Below are positions 10,955 through 22,489 of a stretch of DNA of 64,000 nucleotides, one piece after another. The notes under the pieces were generated by a model. It was not told the DNA's origin and made no database searches. It saw only the letters and a list, made by a program, of their open reading frames with translations. The DNA comes from Artemia franciscana (lineage: Eukaryota; Arthropoda; Branchiopoda; Anostraca; Artemiidae). The stretch spans positions 496,001-560,000 of the forward strand of contig NC_088876.1 in the NCBI RefSeq assembly GCF_032884065.1, in the 5' to 3' direction. Position 1 is the stretch's first letter. Each line of letters opens with the position of its first letter. Made by a program: the position numbers and the translations under genes.

Positions 10955-11142
10955 ATTAAATTTTAAAAAAACAAGTTTTTTGAAATGAAAGTAAGGAGCG
11001 ACATTAAAACTTAAAACGAACAGAAATTACTCCGTATATGAAAGGGGCTTTTCCTCCTCGACACCCCGCTCCTTGCGCTAGAGTTTTATTCTTTCTCGCA
11101 AACTTTAGCGTAAAGTTTTTTATTGTTTTAAAAAGTAGAGTT
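10955..11142. repeat. Solitary half palindrome of the element family
   Basis: One arm plus loop only: ATTAAATTTTAAAAAAACAAG, GTAAGGAGCGAC, then the CGACACCCCGCTCCTTGCGC core identical to E1a, then CTTTAGCGTAAAG and GTTTTAAAAAGTAGAG. The second arm is absent. Confidence 0.8.
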
Positions 11143-11385
11143 TACCAGCTTACCAGTTTACCAGCAACATTCAAATGAAAATGATTTTATATATAATAGT
11201 TCTGAATTTTTAGCCTGAATTTTTCACTTCCTGAATTAAATTGATGATTGAAGGTTTAATCCTTAGTTGCGCTTATGAATTTACCATTATAGGTTACTCT
11301 AGTGACAATATTTCTTTTGTATCAGAACACAGTGCAAACCTCTGTCTCCTATTGCATGCCAAACAATAATTTCAAATTGATTTCA

Positions 11386-11443
11386 ATGCCTCTCAACTTG
11401 TTTGTTCTTCTGAGCTTTGCCTGCCTCACCTTTTCTCAGTCAG
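11386..11443 (+). CDS. Exon 1 of a probable five-exon secreted-protein gene (signal peptide)
   Basis: ATG at 11386 opens MPLNLFVLLSFACLTFSQS, a textbook signal peptide: short N-region, a leucine/phenylalanine core, and small residues before a likely cleavage after FSQS. The exon ends at 11443 in TCAG|GTAAGT, a consensus donor, leaving one base of a split codon (phase 1). The next phase-1 exon I can find is 21345-21515. Exons at 27896, 28416 and 32955 continue in the same phase, and joined they give 612 coding bases (203 residues plus stop). The very long first intron (9.9 kb) is filled with repeats. The link between the exons is inference from phase and order; a missed exon, or assignment of this exon to another gene, is possible. 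Confidence 0.55.
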
Positions 11444-12150
11444 GTAAGTTGAGATTTAACTGTTCTGTAAAATATTCCATTCGTGTTAATACTGTTACTG
11501 GAACTTTTCACAGATCTTAAAGCTTTTTCAGTACTTTGAACTCAGTATGACCATATTTTTAAGTTTTGGTAAGTTCTATCGAGGTGATAGTTTCCGTGAC
11601 TGCACAGCATTTAAAATAGCTTCTTTTACCAAAAACTTGGGTTTAATTCTAACCATAACTAAGAAGATTCATAACAGGTATATTAACTTTGAAAATAATA
11701 GATAAATATTGTTTTTAGTTTTAGTTAGATAAATATTTTAGTTTTGGGGAAAACTGTTTTTTTTTGTAAACTATTCAAATTATTTACTTTAATTATTTCC
11801 TTGTATTATTTGTTAAGATTATAAAATCAAACATATATACATATCGAACGGCACATAATCAGCACATCTAAAAGTGGTCTTTTAGTATTTTTTTTTTGTC
11901 TCTATACTGAATTGTATACTTCTATATCAAATACTTAGAAGGCACGAACTGAAGACCCATGCCTTTAGGCTTTCTTCACAATAGCTCCAAACTGATATGA
12001 CATGATCAATGAAACATAACTCAAAACAATTTTTAAGATATTTTCAATCAAGGGCCAAGTTTTTGAAGCATTTTACCCAAATACTTTCAAGTAGCTTGAA
12101 GTCTATTTAATTTACTAATTTACCTAATTAATTTAGTCTATTCAATCTAT
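11444..12150. other. Intron sequence, nothing recognised
   Basis: AT-rich with T-runs. No repeat family or coding frame that I recognise. Confidence 0.5.
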
Positions 12151-12159
12151 TTAGTTTTG

Positions 12160-12377
12160 TTTTCTATAGTTTTTGTTTTATTTATATTCTCTTTTCTTCT
12201 CCGTTTTGCTCTTCTCTCTATGGGTAAGTGATTATTTTAATTTTGTTTTGTTTTTTTCTTCTCTGAGTAAGTGACTCCTTTGTCTTCCCCCTTCTTGACG
12301 AGCCAAAGAACCTTTGAGGCAATAGTAAAATGTAATATTGTATGCGTATTTCATGATGAATAAATCTTATCTTATTT
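12160..12377 (+). mobile_element. 3' end of a LINE-type retrotransposon
   Basis: A pyrimidine-rich stretch is followed by GCAATAGTAAAATGTAATATTG and a tail ATGAATAAATCTTATCTTA. A 3' untranslated region closing in a short TCTTA repeat is typical of CR1-like non-LTR elements. No coding part is attached, so this is a 5'-truncated copy. Confidence 0.5.
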
Positions 12378-13200
12378 TAGCCCTTATAGAGGACTGATAT
12401 CATTTGGTTACCTCAATTTTCTAATTTATACCATATTCTCTCTATAATTGACGTTCTCTCAAAGTTGGAAGGATCAGACAAGTAGATAAACCCATAAATG
12501 TGGCCTATCTCCCTTACATTTCAACAATTTTCTTAAATTCGAACACAAAATTAAAAGTTAATTTTTTCGAATAATTTTCAAAAGCAAGATAAAAGCAATG
12601 AATCTTCAAAATGCTGGTTTGGATTGATGCCTATTAACACGTCTTTAATTTGTGTATCAAACACTATTTAGTTATAAAAATTATCACTCTTGACTAACTC
12701 TGGTAAGGGAGGGAAAACTCAATTACTTGTTAAAGAGGGGTTTTTTACTACTCCTCAAGAGGGGTTATATTTATCATTCATGCTATTTCTTGCCTTGTGT
12801 ATTTATAGAATATTTTGTTGCATGACCACCTTATTCTGTTTATAATAGAGGGATAAAATAGTATTGGTGATATTGATGATGAAAGAAAAACATATATTCT
12901 TGATCTTCGTTTTGTTTTTGCCGTTAGTTTGTTGTTAGTTTGGTTGTCGTTACTTTGAGGGGACAGTAGACTTACGTTACGGCATTGTTGTTTAAATTTT
13001 CGAACACTGTGATGCACCACTTTGATTGGCTTATAAAATATCTGTCCATTTATTTCTCCATCTCTTTATCAAATATCTTGAAGTTATAGAAACTATTACG
13101 CTGATTACTAACACTAGTAGGTGTTGCTAGAACCTAAGGACACTGGTACAGCAGAAAAAAAAAGAATAATAACTGGTACTTTCTGCAAATTCAAGCAGAA
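12378..13200. other. No feature recognised
   Basis: Unremarkable AT-rich intron sequence. The - strand frame at 12778-13020 has no domain or composition that suggests a gene. Confidence 0.5.
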
Positions 13201-13204
13201 GCCA

Positions 13205-15620
13205 GGCTAATCTTGGAACCCAGCAGATGATAATATGTTTTTTTTCAGTGGTTTCCCTCGAGGATAACAGGCTATGCGATCTCCTACCACCGACAATCCC
13301 AACAACATCCGCAATTGCTCAACCCTCCAATTGGCTCCAAATCCATCTTCAATGTCCTTAACCATGTCTTCTATTGGCCTCCTCTTCTTTTCTTCCATTC
13401 CAGTAAGGATAAACATTTCAGATATCTTTTCATATAGGGTCATTTTATCTGTGCATTGTGTGGCCAAGCCATCTCAATCTCCTCTACTTGACAAAATCAG
13501 ACACAAGTGGGTGATCTCCATACCGCATTCTGGCTTCCCTGTTCGAGATTGTATCTGAGACGCTGATGCCAAGGATTTAGCGTGGTTCTTTGCAGTTGAA
13601 TTTGTTCAAGAGTTAATGCTTTAGCTGCTTTCAGCGATCACGTTTCACGTCCACAGCGGAGAACACAAGGAGCAATAGTTTCATTGTCTCTGAGCTTTAT
13701 TAATGCTGAATGTTATATCACTTCTAGACAGCTTTCTAAGGTTGAAGGAAGATGTTTGAGGCTGACAATGTGCAGCTCTAGATCTCTTCTGAAGATTTGC
13801 CAGCAGGCTTACTACTGACCTGAGGTATTTCAATGACTGGAAGTCTTCAATCTGACTAGAGTTTAAGGTCACAGGGGTTTCATCCATCCCAGCTGTTTGA
13901 ATGGCTTTAGTTTTTAGTAAACTTGTTTGGAGGCCAGCCAAGATCACCTTGTCCGCCAGGTCTTTGATCATAGCCTGGGATTCTGCAAGAGACTGAACAA
14001 GCATACCCAAGTTGTTAGCACAGTCAAGATCCATTACGGATAAGGACGGGCTCACAGAATTACCTTTGCACTTTTAAAGGATCCTGAGGATTCTATCGAT
14101 GACGAAGTACAACAAACTTGTTGGAAGAACACAGCCTTCACCCACGCCCTCCTTGATCAGGACCAAGTCTGAAAGCTCACCAGTGACTCGGATGGGGTCT
14201 TTTTCGGCGTTGTATACCCTGAGAAGACCGATGATTTTCTGAAGTTTACTATCCTTTCTAATTGTGTCACATATTGCATCATGGAGGATCAAATCAAAGA
14301 GATTAGTGAAGCCTCTGAAGACTAGGATTGCTTCCAACAAGCATTTAAACTGGTGTTCAAAGATCTATTGCAGGCTAAAGATCTGGTCACACCAGCCCAT
14401 GCCCGACATGAATCCTACTTGTTTGGGTCATATTCGGCTATTTCTGGCGTCTCTAAATCTGTTTAAGAGCAGAAGTGCAAACAGCTTGGCAGTAATAAGA
14501 ATAAGAGATCTTCCTCGGTAACTTTTACAATTCATTTGGTCTTTATTTTTGAAGATAAGGCTAATTATCGATGTCTTCCTCTTATTCGGGATGCAAACAT
14601 AGTCTCAAGCTTCGGTACTCTGAAGCTCATCCACTACCGGCTTGGGAAGATGTTTCAGTAACGCGCAAGATATTCCATCTATTCTCGAGATTTCACTTCC
14701 TTCAGTACTTTGAGCACCTTGTTAAATTCATCATTGGAAGGTGAGTCCGTACGCACTTTTTCATAAGGCTGTTGGTTTGGTGGGCTCAGGATCGATTTTG
14801 GGTATTGGTATCTCCCGGTCTCAGTAGCTTTCTCAGATGAATTTCCCATATCTTAATATTTTTCTCATTGCTTGTGATTATTTTCCAAACTCGCATTAAG
14901 CAAGGGGATGGTAGTTTGCTCTTTCTTCAAAGTACCATCTCCAACTATCTGACAGATATTTTGTGTACCATCCCGTAACGTAGCTTTTTCCGTCACTCTC
15001 GACACTATTAAGCTTTTTTTTTGCTCATGCTGATTAGTGACATTCTTGTCGCTGCACTTTGTTTGCAAGGGACTTCTCGTTGGTAACCTATTTCTTTTTG
15101 AAGAAAGTTTGATTTGTTTTTTCTGAGAACCGTTTCTTGGATTTCCACTTGACACACCCAAGTATGCTTGTAGTGGCTTCATTTATGTGGTCTTTAAATT
15201 TGCTCTGTTTCTTCTAGATTTTTGGCTCAGGGCAGTTGAGGCACAGACCAGTCAGGACTAACTCCTAGGGTTCCTCTCGAAGGGCAGTAAAGTGGTTTAC
15301 TCATTTACTTTCACCTACCATTCTCCTATTTTGTAACTGGGATAGTAGTCTTTTTTCGGCCAAGTCTCAACCTTAGCCTAGTCTTCAACAAGAAGTGGTC
15401 AGAGCATGTTTTTGAGCCTTTGTCGGTGACTCTGTACCCTCTCGATTCTAAGACCATGGTTTTTCGCCGTCGGTATACAAGCAGATAATCTATTTAAGCC
15501 TTTACTCTTCCATCAAAGGATTCTCATGTGCACTATGATGCGGCTCATGCTTAAACCAGGTGTTAAACACCGTAGGACTGTTCTGCACTCTGGAAAAAAG
15601 TCATTTGCGCTTTTTACGCC
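13205..15620 (-). mobile_element. Degenerate LINE with endonuclease and reverse transcriptase remains
   Basis: On the - strand, about 15500-15380 encodes the C-terminal endonuclease signature IDYLLV ... CSDHF. A basic linker follows (15182-14865). Reverse transcriptase remains come next: GEGCVLPTSLLYFVIDRILR at 14340-14074, where GVRQGCVLSPLLFN is the usual form, then the region of the catalytic YADD box, which here reads LDCANNLGML (about 14020), so the two aspartates have become asparagines. 13467-13207 carries the C-terminal part. At least four frame changes separate the pieces. It is a dead copy lying in intron 1 of the + strand gene. The clade is uncertain. Confidence 0.75.
13681..14340 (-). 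pseudogene. Reverse transcriptase relic, catalytic box lost
   Basis: Two adjacent - strand frames (14340-14074 and 14055-13681) cover palm motifs of a LINE reverse transcriptase, including LKTKAI and the SSQIEDFQSLKYL segment that precedes the YLG box (here YLRSVVS). The metal-binding aspartates are replaced (CANN for YADD). The frameshift between the frames sits near 14060. Confidence 0.7.
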
Positions 15621-15649
15621 TTTTCCAAAAGTTTTGATTGCAGATCACT

Positions 15650-16260
15650 TATTCGTAGTTTTCCATCTTTTGGCCAATTCCTATTAATCAGCAGAATTCA
15701 TTAAGTTTGTATGAATGTAAAAAAGGAGACGATTGTTTAATTTCGATACTATTGATTTTGTTCAATTGACTGATAAGTCAGGTTAAGATAGGGTGACGGC
15801 TAAGTTAAACCTACATTACCGAGATCGGTCGATAAAATTGAGTTTTGTTTGATAGTGTATTTTGAAACGACTAGCTCATGTTTCCTGAAGCTCACAATAT
15901 ACCTCTTGCTAGTTTCTGACTCTTACCGATTTCTGCTATTACAAATTGTATTTATTTTCTTGTTTAAATAGTGCTATTTACGATTTATGAACATATTGTC
16001 TATTTACTGTTTTTTGGCATGTTGTGAGCCAAGCACTAATCTGTCTAACTAATATTTCTGAGTTATGACCGAACAGAAGATTATTTTGAAGTGGGTATTA
16101 AATTTTGTATCAAGGTCAATGCTGGGCGGATTAAGAGCTAAAACAACTTTCGGAAAGGCACTGAGTTTCCTCAAACCACGAAGCCCTTTTAAAAGCAATT
16201 AATTTAAAAAAGACTTTCCGAAAAAGACATTTTTTAAAGAAAAGTCAAACCACATTAAAC
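15650..16260. other. No feature recognised
   Basis: AT-rich intron sequence without coding signals. Confidence 0.45.
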
Positions 16261-16275
16261 TTAAGATCAGAAGAA

Positions 16276-16530
16276 ATGAAAACCCAAAACCGAAATTAAA
16301 TAGACAATTATGGCAAAATAACACGCAATAGGTACAAATATAAATGAATTAATAAACCTTAAATGGATTAGAATATCAATTGAATATGCAAATGTAAAAA
16401 TATATTTTTCTATAAATGAAACCCAAAATGAAAAAATATGAAATGAACAATTATAGCAAACAAAATACAATAGGTACTAATATAAATAAATAAATAAATC
16501 CTAATGTTAGTGAAACTTAAATTGATTATG
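16276..16530. repeat. Two diverged ~142-bp direct repeats
   Basis: The first unit (GAAAACCCAAAACCG ... CAATAGGTACAAATATAAAT) and the second (GAAACCCAAAATG ... CAATAGGTACTAATATAAAT) share most landmarks. The second ends in a short (AATA)n run. Confidence 0.65.
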
Positions 16531-16639
16531 GTAATCAAGCTAGAAAAAAAAAATCACTACAAACAAAATTGTGGGTTTTGTCTCCTTCTCTCACTATACA
16601 AGTCTAAAATCTACTGTGTCATTGGCGGTTTACAGAAAA

Positions 16640-17285
16640 CTATATGTGTCTTATCACTTTCGATCTACTAAGTTCACAGTGCTCCAATACGAAATTGGCT
16701 ATTAACTCTGCTATGTCAAAAATACTTAGACTGAACCCGCTAAAGAGAGACTTCGTCCCCCCTGAAGTTCTTTTCCCTGTTGTGAATGAGGTGAAAACAC
16801 TAGGTGTCATTTTCGCACATAATTACACCTTTAAAACCCATATTAGTAATGTGACCCGTAAAGCTAACGCATTTCTGCAAACCTTTTCAAAAATACGTCA
16901 CTTCAGATGCAACGCCCACAGTCTTCTTCGGGCATACTTGTGTCACATACACCACATACTTGAATACGCCTGTCCCGTCTGGGGCCCATCAGTATTAAGA
17001 ACCGCCTATCTAATGCAGGAACTGGAGCCAGTCCAAAAACGGGTAACCAGGATCATGCTGATCAATAGAGACATTTCCTATCACAATGCCCTAGCAGCTC
17101 TTGAGCTCCAGAGTTTGGAACTCAGTTTGGGTGACCTTATCCTGAGGTTTGGTAAAATGCAGCTGTCTAACCCTGTTCCCCGTGATACTATATCCCCAGA
17201 AACCCCGAAAGTCAGTCGTACGAGACATGAGCTAAAATTTGTGCTTGTGTGTACTTGGACAAACCACTATAAGAACCCTTTCGTC
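16640..17285 (+). pseudogene. C-terminal part of a LINE reverse transcriptase
   Basis: A frame of about 210 codons with the thumb and C-terminal motifs of CR1/Jockey-like elements: KTLGVIFAHNYTFKTHI (the FLGV...DxxLxFxxHI type), LEYACPVWGPSV, LEPVQKRVTRIM, and YHNALAALELQSLELSLGDL. It starts downstream of the catalytic palm, so it is 5' truncated. It runs into an AT-only repeat (17290-17345) that may be its degraded tail. It lies in intron 1. Confidence 0.8.
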
Positions 17286-17346
17286 CCATATATAATATAT
17301 TTATATATATATTTCATATATATTCCATATATATTTCATATATAAT
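17286..17346. repeat. (TATATT)n low-complexity stretch
   Basis: Alternating TATATA/TTTCATATA units directly after the LINE fragment. Confidence 0.8.
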
Positions 17347-17417
17347 AGTGCATAATAACATGTTTTGTAGCTCAACATAAAATTAGCCATTTTAGCTACG
17401 ATTGTTGCTTAAGCAAA

Positions 17418-17419
<2 letters not shown>

Positions 17420-17459
<40 letters not shown>
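17420..17459. repeat. (CT)n microsatellite at an assembly gap
   Basis: About 20 CT units run straight into the undetermined bases, so the true length is unknown. Confidence 0.95.
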
Positions 17460-17559
17460 NNNNNNNNNNNNNNNNNNNNNNNNNNNNNNNNNNNNNNNNN
17501 NNNNNNNNNNNNNNNNNNNNNNNNNNNNNNNNNNNNNNNNNNNNNNNNNNNNNNNNNNN
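17460..17559. other. Assembly gap (100 N)
   Basis: Exactly 100 undetermined bases, a placeholder size, next to a CT microsatellite that probably caused the break. Confidence 0.99.
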
Positions 17560-18465
17560 ACTGAATCGCTCCTGAACAATCCGAGTGGTTAGCCCCTTGG
17601 TGTAATTTTTGCATTCTTAGATGCTCCGATTACAGCTCAATCTAACCTTTTGAGGGGAAATTTTGATTTCGGAACACAAATATGTAAAGTATTTGAAGGG
17701 ACTGCAGCCAGGAGGTATATATTATAGAAAAAAGCTTCTTATTGATGAATAGAAAATTTTTTGCTCTATTTTTTGATACCCACAACAACAATGTCAAGCA
17801 TAGCAATCTAGAATGCAAACCCGAAACAGGTTTTATAATTATTTTGGAATTATAAAAAAAATAATTGTCGGCTTTAAGATTTGATTATGCCAAAATATTC
17901 ACCAGATTTTTTTACTTCTATTGACATAAAAACCGCCAAAATCACTAATTCAGGAACGTCAGGCAAACTCCAAATGTTTAACATGGGAGGTAGAGGAAGA
18001 TTCTTTGCGAGTCCGTCCAGCCTTAAAAAAAACAATCGAATTCCCTACAATCTTTTTCATAACACTACTAGATGTTTGTTTGTTTCCTGTTAATATATTT
18101 TTGTTATTTGTAGAAAAAGAAAAGGAGTTTATGATAAGGTATATGCTGTGATTAAAGATGATACACCAAGCAATCTCCTTTTTTCAGTTACCACTAAGCA
18201 CCCTTCTTGGTAGCTAACCTACAAACTGTAGTTTTTATCTTGTGACATTTATTATTGTCTTTGTCTTTCCATTTTTTATCTGTATTACTTCCTTGGCTAA
18301 AAGCACGTAATTCCATCAAGTTTTTTCAATTTGTCCCAATTCTGTCAAGTTTCCTGGCTTTCCCAAACTGGTTATCAAGAGCTGTTCGTGTGTTGCTAGC
18401 TTTATACGTTACAGTTAATAACTTTCAGGTAGGAGGGGTGCAAAAAATTGATTTTTCTATATTTT
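17560..18465. other. No feature recognised
   Basis: AT-rich. A 70-codon + strand frame at 17881 has no recognisable domain and is left uncalled. Confidence 0.45.
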
Positions 18466-18479
18466 TTTAAGTAGATTTT

Positions 18480-20271
18480 AGACAACTTCCCCCACCCTGC
18501 ACATGTTCAGTGAATATGGCCTTTGAGATTGCCAAATGGATGGACGAGTACTCGAGCAGCGACTTCAGCAGTAGTAGGTCACTGTACGGAGCACCTGAGG
18601 CTAAAGGTGCAGAGATCCAGGCTTTCAGGTACACACGTACTGCAAACACACACACGTCATGCAAACCTCTTTCTTCTGTGAGAGTCAGTCTAAACTGAGC
18701 CTTGAACATCCAGATCTTTAAACTGTATATCACTTTGCTCATCCATCTGGCATGGTGCATTGCTCCGGGTGACATGAATCGTACTCCTCTCGCAGGAGTA
18801 GCACCAAGAAAGATGAGCACAAGTTCCAGGAATTCCTTGTAATCATCCCTCGGCTGGCTCTGTTCAAGGTGCTTGTTAGCAAAATCGATGGTACTTTGTT
18901 TGATGTCATCCACTAGATGCGCCACATCATCAGCTGCAATTCCTGTTTCATATTTATCTGTATCTATGAATCTCCAATAGTCTTGGAAGCGTTTGAAGAG
19001 TGGAGCCTCAGGAGAAGATGTCAATCCCATGCACACTCAAAACGCAGCACCAATGACGAGCTCCATAATATGATGTCTACAAGCCAGTGACAAGAGTTCC
19101 TTACCTAGCTTCTGCTCCAACAGAACACAAGCACCAGAGATCCTGCCAGTGTTTGAGCTTGTAGTATCGAAACACATGGCTCGGATGTTGCCGGGTATGC
19201 CCCAGTCTTCAATAGCTCCGAAGACAGCAGAAGCCTGAGCCTCGCCTGTTCCGGATGGAAGCTTGGCTACTGTGAGTAGCTGTAAAACTTCTTTTCCGGA
19301 AACCAAAACAGGCAGACGATCAACCTTCTCTTTTCCAATGAGGTTGGGGATCAGTTTGCCGTCCCAGTGGACAATGAGGGGAACATCACTCTGAAACTTG
19401 GCTCTGATGCTTGCAGAACTGTGAATTCGATGTTTTGCTCTGAGTCGGCGAACTGAATCTCTATTTAGAGCTAGTTGGTCAATAGTCATTCCTAAGCTTT
19501 TGGCAGTTTCTGCTATGACAAAAACAGCCTTGCGGTCTGATACTTTAGTACGATCAAGAGCTGCTGCTAGTTCAGGTGTAACTACAGCTTTTCGGCCCCT
19601 CTTTCTTTTTTGAGTTCTGCTTCCTCCAACAGCCCCCTCACTGTCAACGTCTTCTGCTGCGCTGATCTCTGAACAAGATGTGGTAAGTTCGGCTGTGGAA
19701 GCCTCTATCTGTTGTATGTTCTCTGTTTGCTGTCGTCTTTTAAGTGTTTGCTGCTCTCTCTCAGACACCCTTTTCTCCTTACAAGCTAGTGTTTCATCTA
19801 CGCCAACCATTGACCCCCGTCTCCCTTTTTCTCGCTGGGCTAACAAGAAATCTTTGTCTTCTTGTATTGACATCATGTTCAGGGCATCGGCGTGAGCGAT
19901 GTCAAAAAGATCCTCGAGCCTAGATACGAAGGCCGCCTCTCTCGCCTGTTGAGTTGATGACTTTCGTGCTTTGTTCTTCTTGAGAAGACGCCATTCTTCA
20001 AATGCCTGCTCAAGCTTGGTTTGACAGTTTTGATGATCTCTCATTGGAATTCGAGCTTTCCGCCAAAACTTTGCTAGTTTGGTTACAGCAGCAGCCGACG
20101 AGTGCCTAATGGTCTCATTCAGTTCAAGGTGGAGATGAAGGAAGAACCCAAGAGCCATTCGCAATGAAGGCAGCTTGCTACCTCTTAATTCAGACACAGA
20201 GCTACCAATGAGATATAACTCCGTTCGAGATCTAGTTGCATTTGCTAACATTTTCAGTCTCAATTGGGTCT
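18480..20271 (-). pseudogene. Transposase-like gene of a widespread invertebrate repeat family, one in-frame UGA
   Basis: An almost continuous - strand frame of about 600 codons. A splice acceptor (TTTCTGTTTATTTCAG) ends at 20272, so the coding sequence starts inside an exon and the 5' exon is not identified. Order: leucine-rich region (LGFFLHLHLELNETIRH), coiled coil with FDIAHADAL and DFLLAQREKGRRG, a basic stretch (QKRKRGRKAVV), then a core with VHWDGKLIP, CFDTTSSNTGR and LACRHHIMELV, then SPEAPLFKRFQ and MHHARWMSKVIYSLKIW. The two Asp-containing motifs and RHH resemble hAT-type or other DDE transposase cores, but I cannot name the superfamily. A single TGA (19037-19039) interrupts the frame between GAAF and VCMG without a frame change. 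The 3' end may be a donor (CAG|GTGGGG near 18497). It lies antisense in intron 1 of the secreted-protein gene. Confidence 0.6.
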
Positions 20272-20302
20272 GAAATAAACAGAAAACAGAATTTATAATC
20301 AT

Positions 20303-21340
20303 GAACTTAGGTAGGGTGAATTTTTTTTAGAAAAAAGAGCAAAAATTGTTCAACTCATTGCTTCTCCAACAAAAGAATAGGCTCAGTTACATTCAAATTC
20401 GTCAATCAACGCTCAGTAGTCATTAACGTTATAGAAATCTACTGTCTTGAGACAAGTTAATACACAATTAGCTTATTATTGTAAAAAAAACAACACTGAT
20501 AACAAAACAGAACTGATACAATATCGCCTCGAGCAAAAAACTACACCAGACTGAGTCTTGGTGTCCGAGACTCTAGTAAGCGCAACCGGTCAAAAGCAAA
20601 CAAGTCTGAACACGTTCATCTCTGAAGGATGGAAATTTTGCATTGCCAGCTAAATTATGTCTGGTTCTGCTGCAAGTTGTCAATGAACACCGCAGAGCTT
20701 ATCCCGATAGCAGGAAACAGACTCAATCCGGTCAACCATAAATAGGAACTAAACAATTTTGTTTATGTGTTTTTAAGCAAAATACAAGTTGCTCGAAATC
20801 CTTCTTTTTTACTTTTTCCTTCTTTTTTACTTTTTTTCTTAATCTTTGAGGTACTTGAGCTACCCCTAAACATTATTATAAATGGCTCAAACTTTTTCTA
20901 CAATGTTTTCAGGTGATATGGAACAACTTAGGGGGGTAAGAAAATAATATTTCCAAAATTTTTAAAATAAGCTCCACCCTAATATTCACTTATGTTCCAA
21001 ATTTTGTTTTCATAAATATGTGGTATTTGTTCAGTATAGCTAAGTGTGATTATCTAATAGATAGTCTACCAAAGATATTACTGGTTTTATTTTCCAGGCA
21101 ACACTGTCTTTATGTTTATTGTAAAATAATGTTTTTCATCACATGGATTTCTTGATTTTTATCAATACTTTTTTAAGATTTAAGCTTAAGACCTATTGAA
21201 TCTAATGATAGCTTAAAGAATCTAATACAGGTCATTATTCATTCTTGTGGCCTGTGAGTTGAAAAGGGGGTAGCAGCTGGGCTTGTTGTGTAAGTTTTAC
21301 TGTTGAATGTGTTTTATGTCCCTTTTAATAATATTTTCTT
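20303..21340. other. Possible 5' region of the transposase-like gene, no exon identified
   Basis: The acceptor at 20272 requires an upstream exon on the - strand. I cannot pick one with confidence. The rest looks like ordinary intron sequence. Confidence 0.4.
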
Positions 21341-21344
21341 TCAG

Positions 21345-21515
21345 AAGTTGAAGAAGTTTTACTAAGTGGCAATGAGGAACTTTTTGACTTTCCAGACCAC
21401 CTTTTGTCTCCTAAAATAGAAGATAATCCTGTGGGTACTTCTTGCTGTCCTTCAGGACCATGTAAACTTGAACCTGACACCCAGGAATTGGGCTCTATAT
21501 GTTTTGACAATGAAG
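21345..21515 (+). CDS. Exon 2 of the probable secreted acidic protein gene
   Basis: Acceptor ATATTTTCTTTCAG and donor GAAG|GTACGT bound a 171-bp exon, open in the frame expected from exon 1 (phase 1 on both sides, 57 codons). It encodes an acidic segment starting EVEEVLLSGNEELFDF, with TSCCPSGPCKL in the middle and CFDNE at the end. Four cysteines fall within the exon. It has the same phase and a similar end (DNE/G) to exons 3 and 4, which suggests exon shuffling or duplication within the gene. I do not recognise the family. Confidence 0.6.
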
Positions 21516-22480
21516 GTACGTCTCAAGCATTTGGACTTTGTATACTCAAATATATTGGATGAAATTTATATGGAAAAGCTAGAACAAATAAAATTTTGCA
21601 AGAACTTCATCATCTTAAGATTCGAAATTGCTTAATTCAAAACGAGATGAAAAAAAAAAACAAAAAAAACTTGAAACTATGCAATGGATTATGGACAAAA
21701 ATTCCTGTGAATACTGGAATTTGCAAATTTCTGTATAAAAAATTTTCAAATTTTGTTCAAAGAATTTGTTTTATTTTTTAAATAAAATATCAACATTAGC
21801 GTCGTCTTGTACTGTAGTAGCAAATAGTAATTGTTACACATGGTGGTGTTTCTTTTTTCACTCTGCCTACTTATTTCTATTGTAAATATAGCAGAAAATA
21901 TATTATTATTATTATACAAAACTTTCGAATAGCATTACTAAACGTTTGTAGTAAGATCCGGTTTGTCTTCTGAGTTCTGGAAAACTCATCAAAGCAATTC
22001 AAGTGTTAAACACAAAACAATTCCGTCAGCGTCAAGTATTCTAAAATAGACCTCTGTTTTTAAAAAGAAGACAAAATTGTTACACAAATCAGAACTGTAT
22101 TTATAGTGTTTGCAATTCATAAGGGATTATCCTATCATAGGTAGAAACTTCTATAAACAACTCTAGCAAAAGCCAGTTTAATCATAAGTCAATTAAACAT
22201 AAGTTTAAATAGTGAGATGGTCATTACAAATATTCAGTTACACAAGAATGTCCTGTATTTATAGGAGTAAGTCAGAGAGGAAGAGAGTTTTTGTGTGGAA
22301 AAAGTGAAAACTCTTTTTCTGTTTTGTCCAAAACAGTATTATTAGTGACAGAAAATGGTAAAAAAAAAACTACTTAAAGCAATGACATGCACACGAGCTT
22401 TGAGATTTTTTAGGGCACTTGGTATTAACCAAGTGACATATAGCAATTGCAAATTCTGTCGGTCTGTTGATCCTGATTTT
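21516..22480. other. Intron 2 start, nothing recognised
   Basis: AT-rich with A- and T-runs; no gene or repeat family recognised. Confidence 0.5.
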
Positions 22481-22489
22481 GATACTTTA

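Noticed and set aside
12778-13020. 80-codon - strand frame
   Set aside because: No domain, no splice or start context, composition like the flanks.
16267-16470. Hydrophobic - strand frame resembling membrane segments
   Set aside because: It lies in a diverged AT-rich tandem repeat; the hydrophobic residues follow from T-rich codons.
17881-18093. 70-codon + strand frame
   Set aside because: No recognisable domain. Tested as a further exon of the transposase-like gene on the - strand, but no family motif was found.
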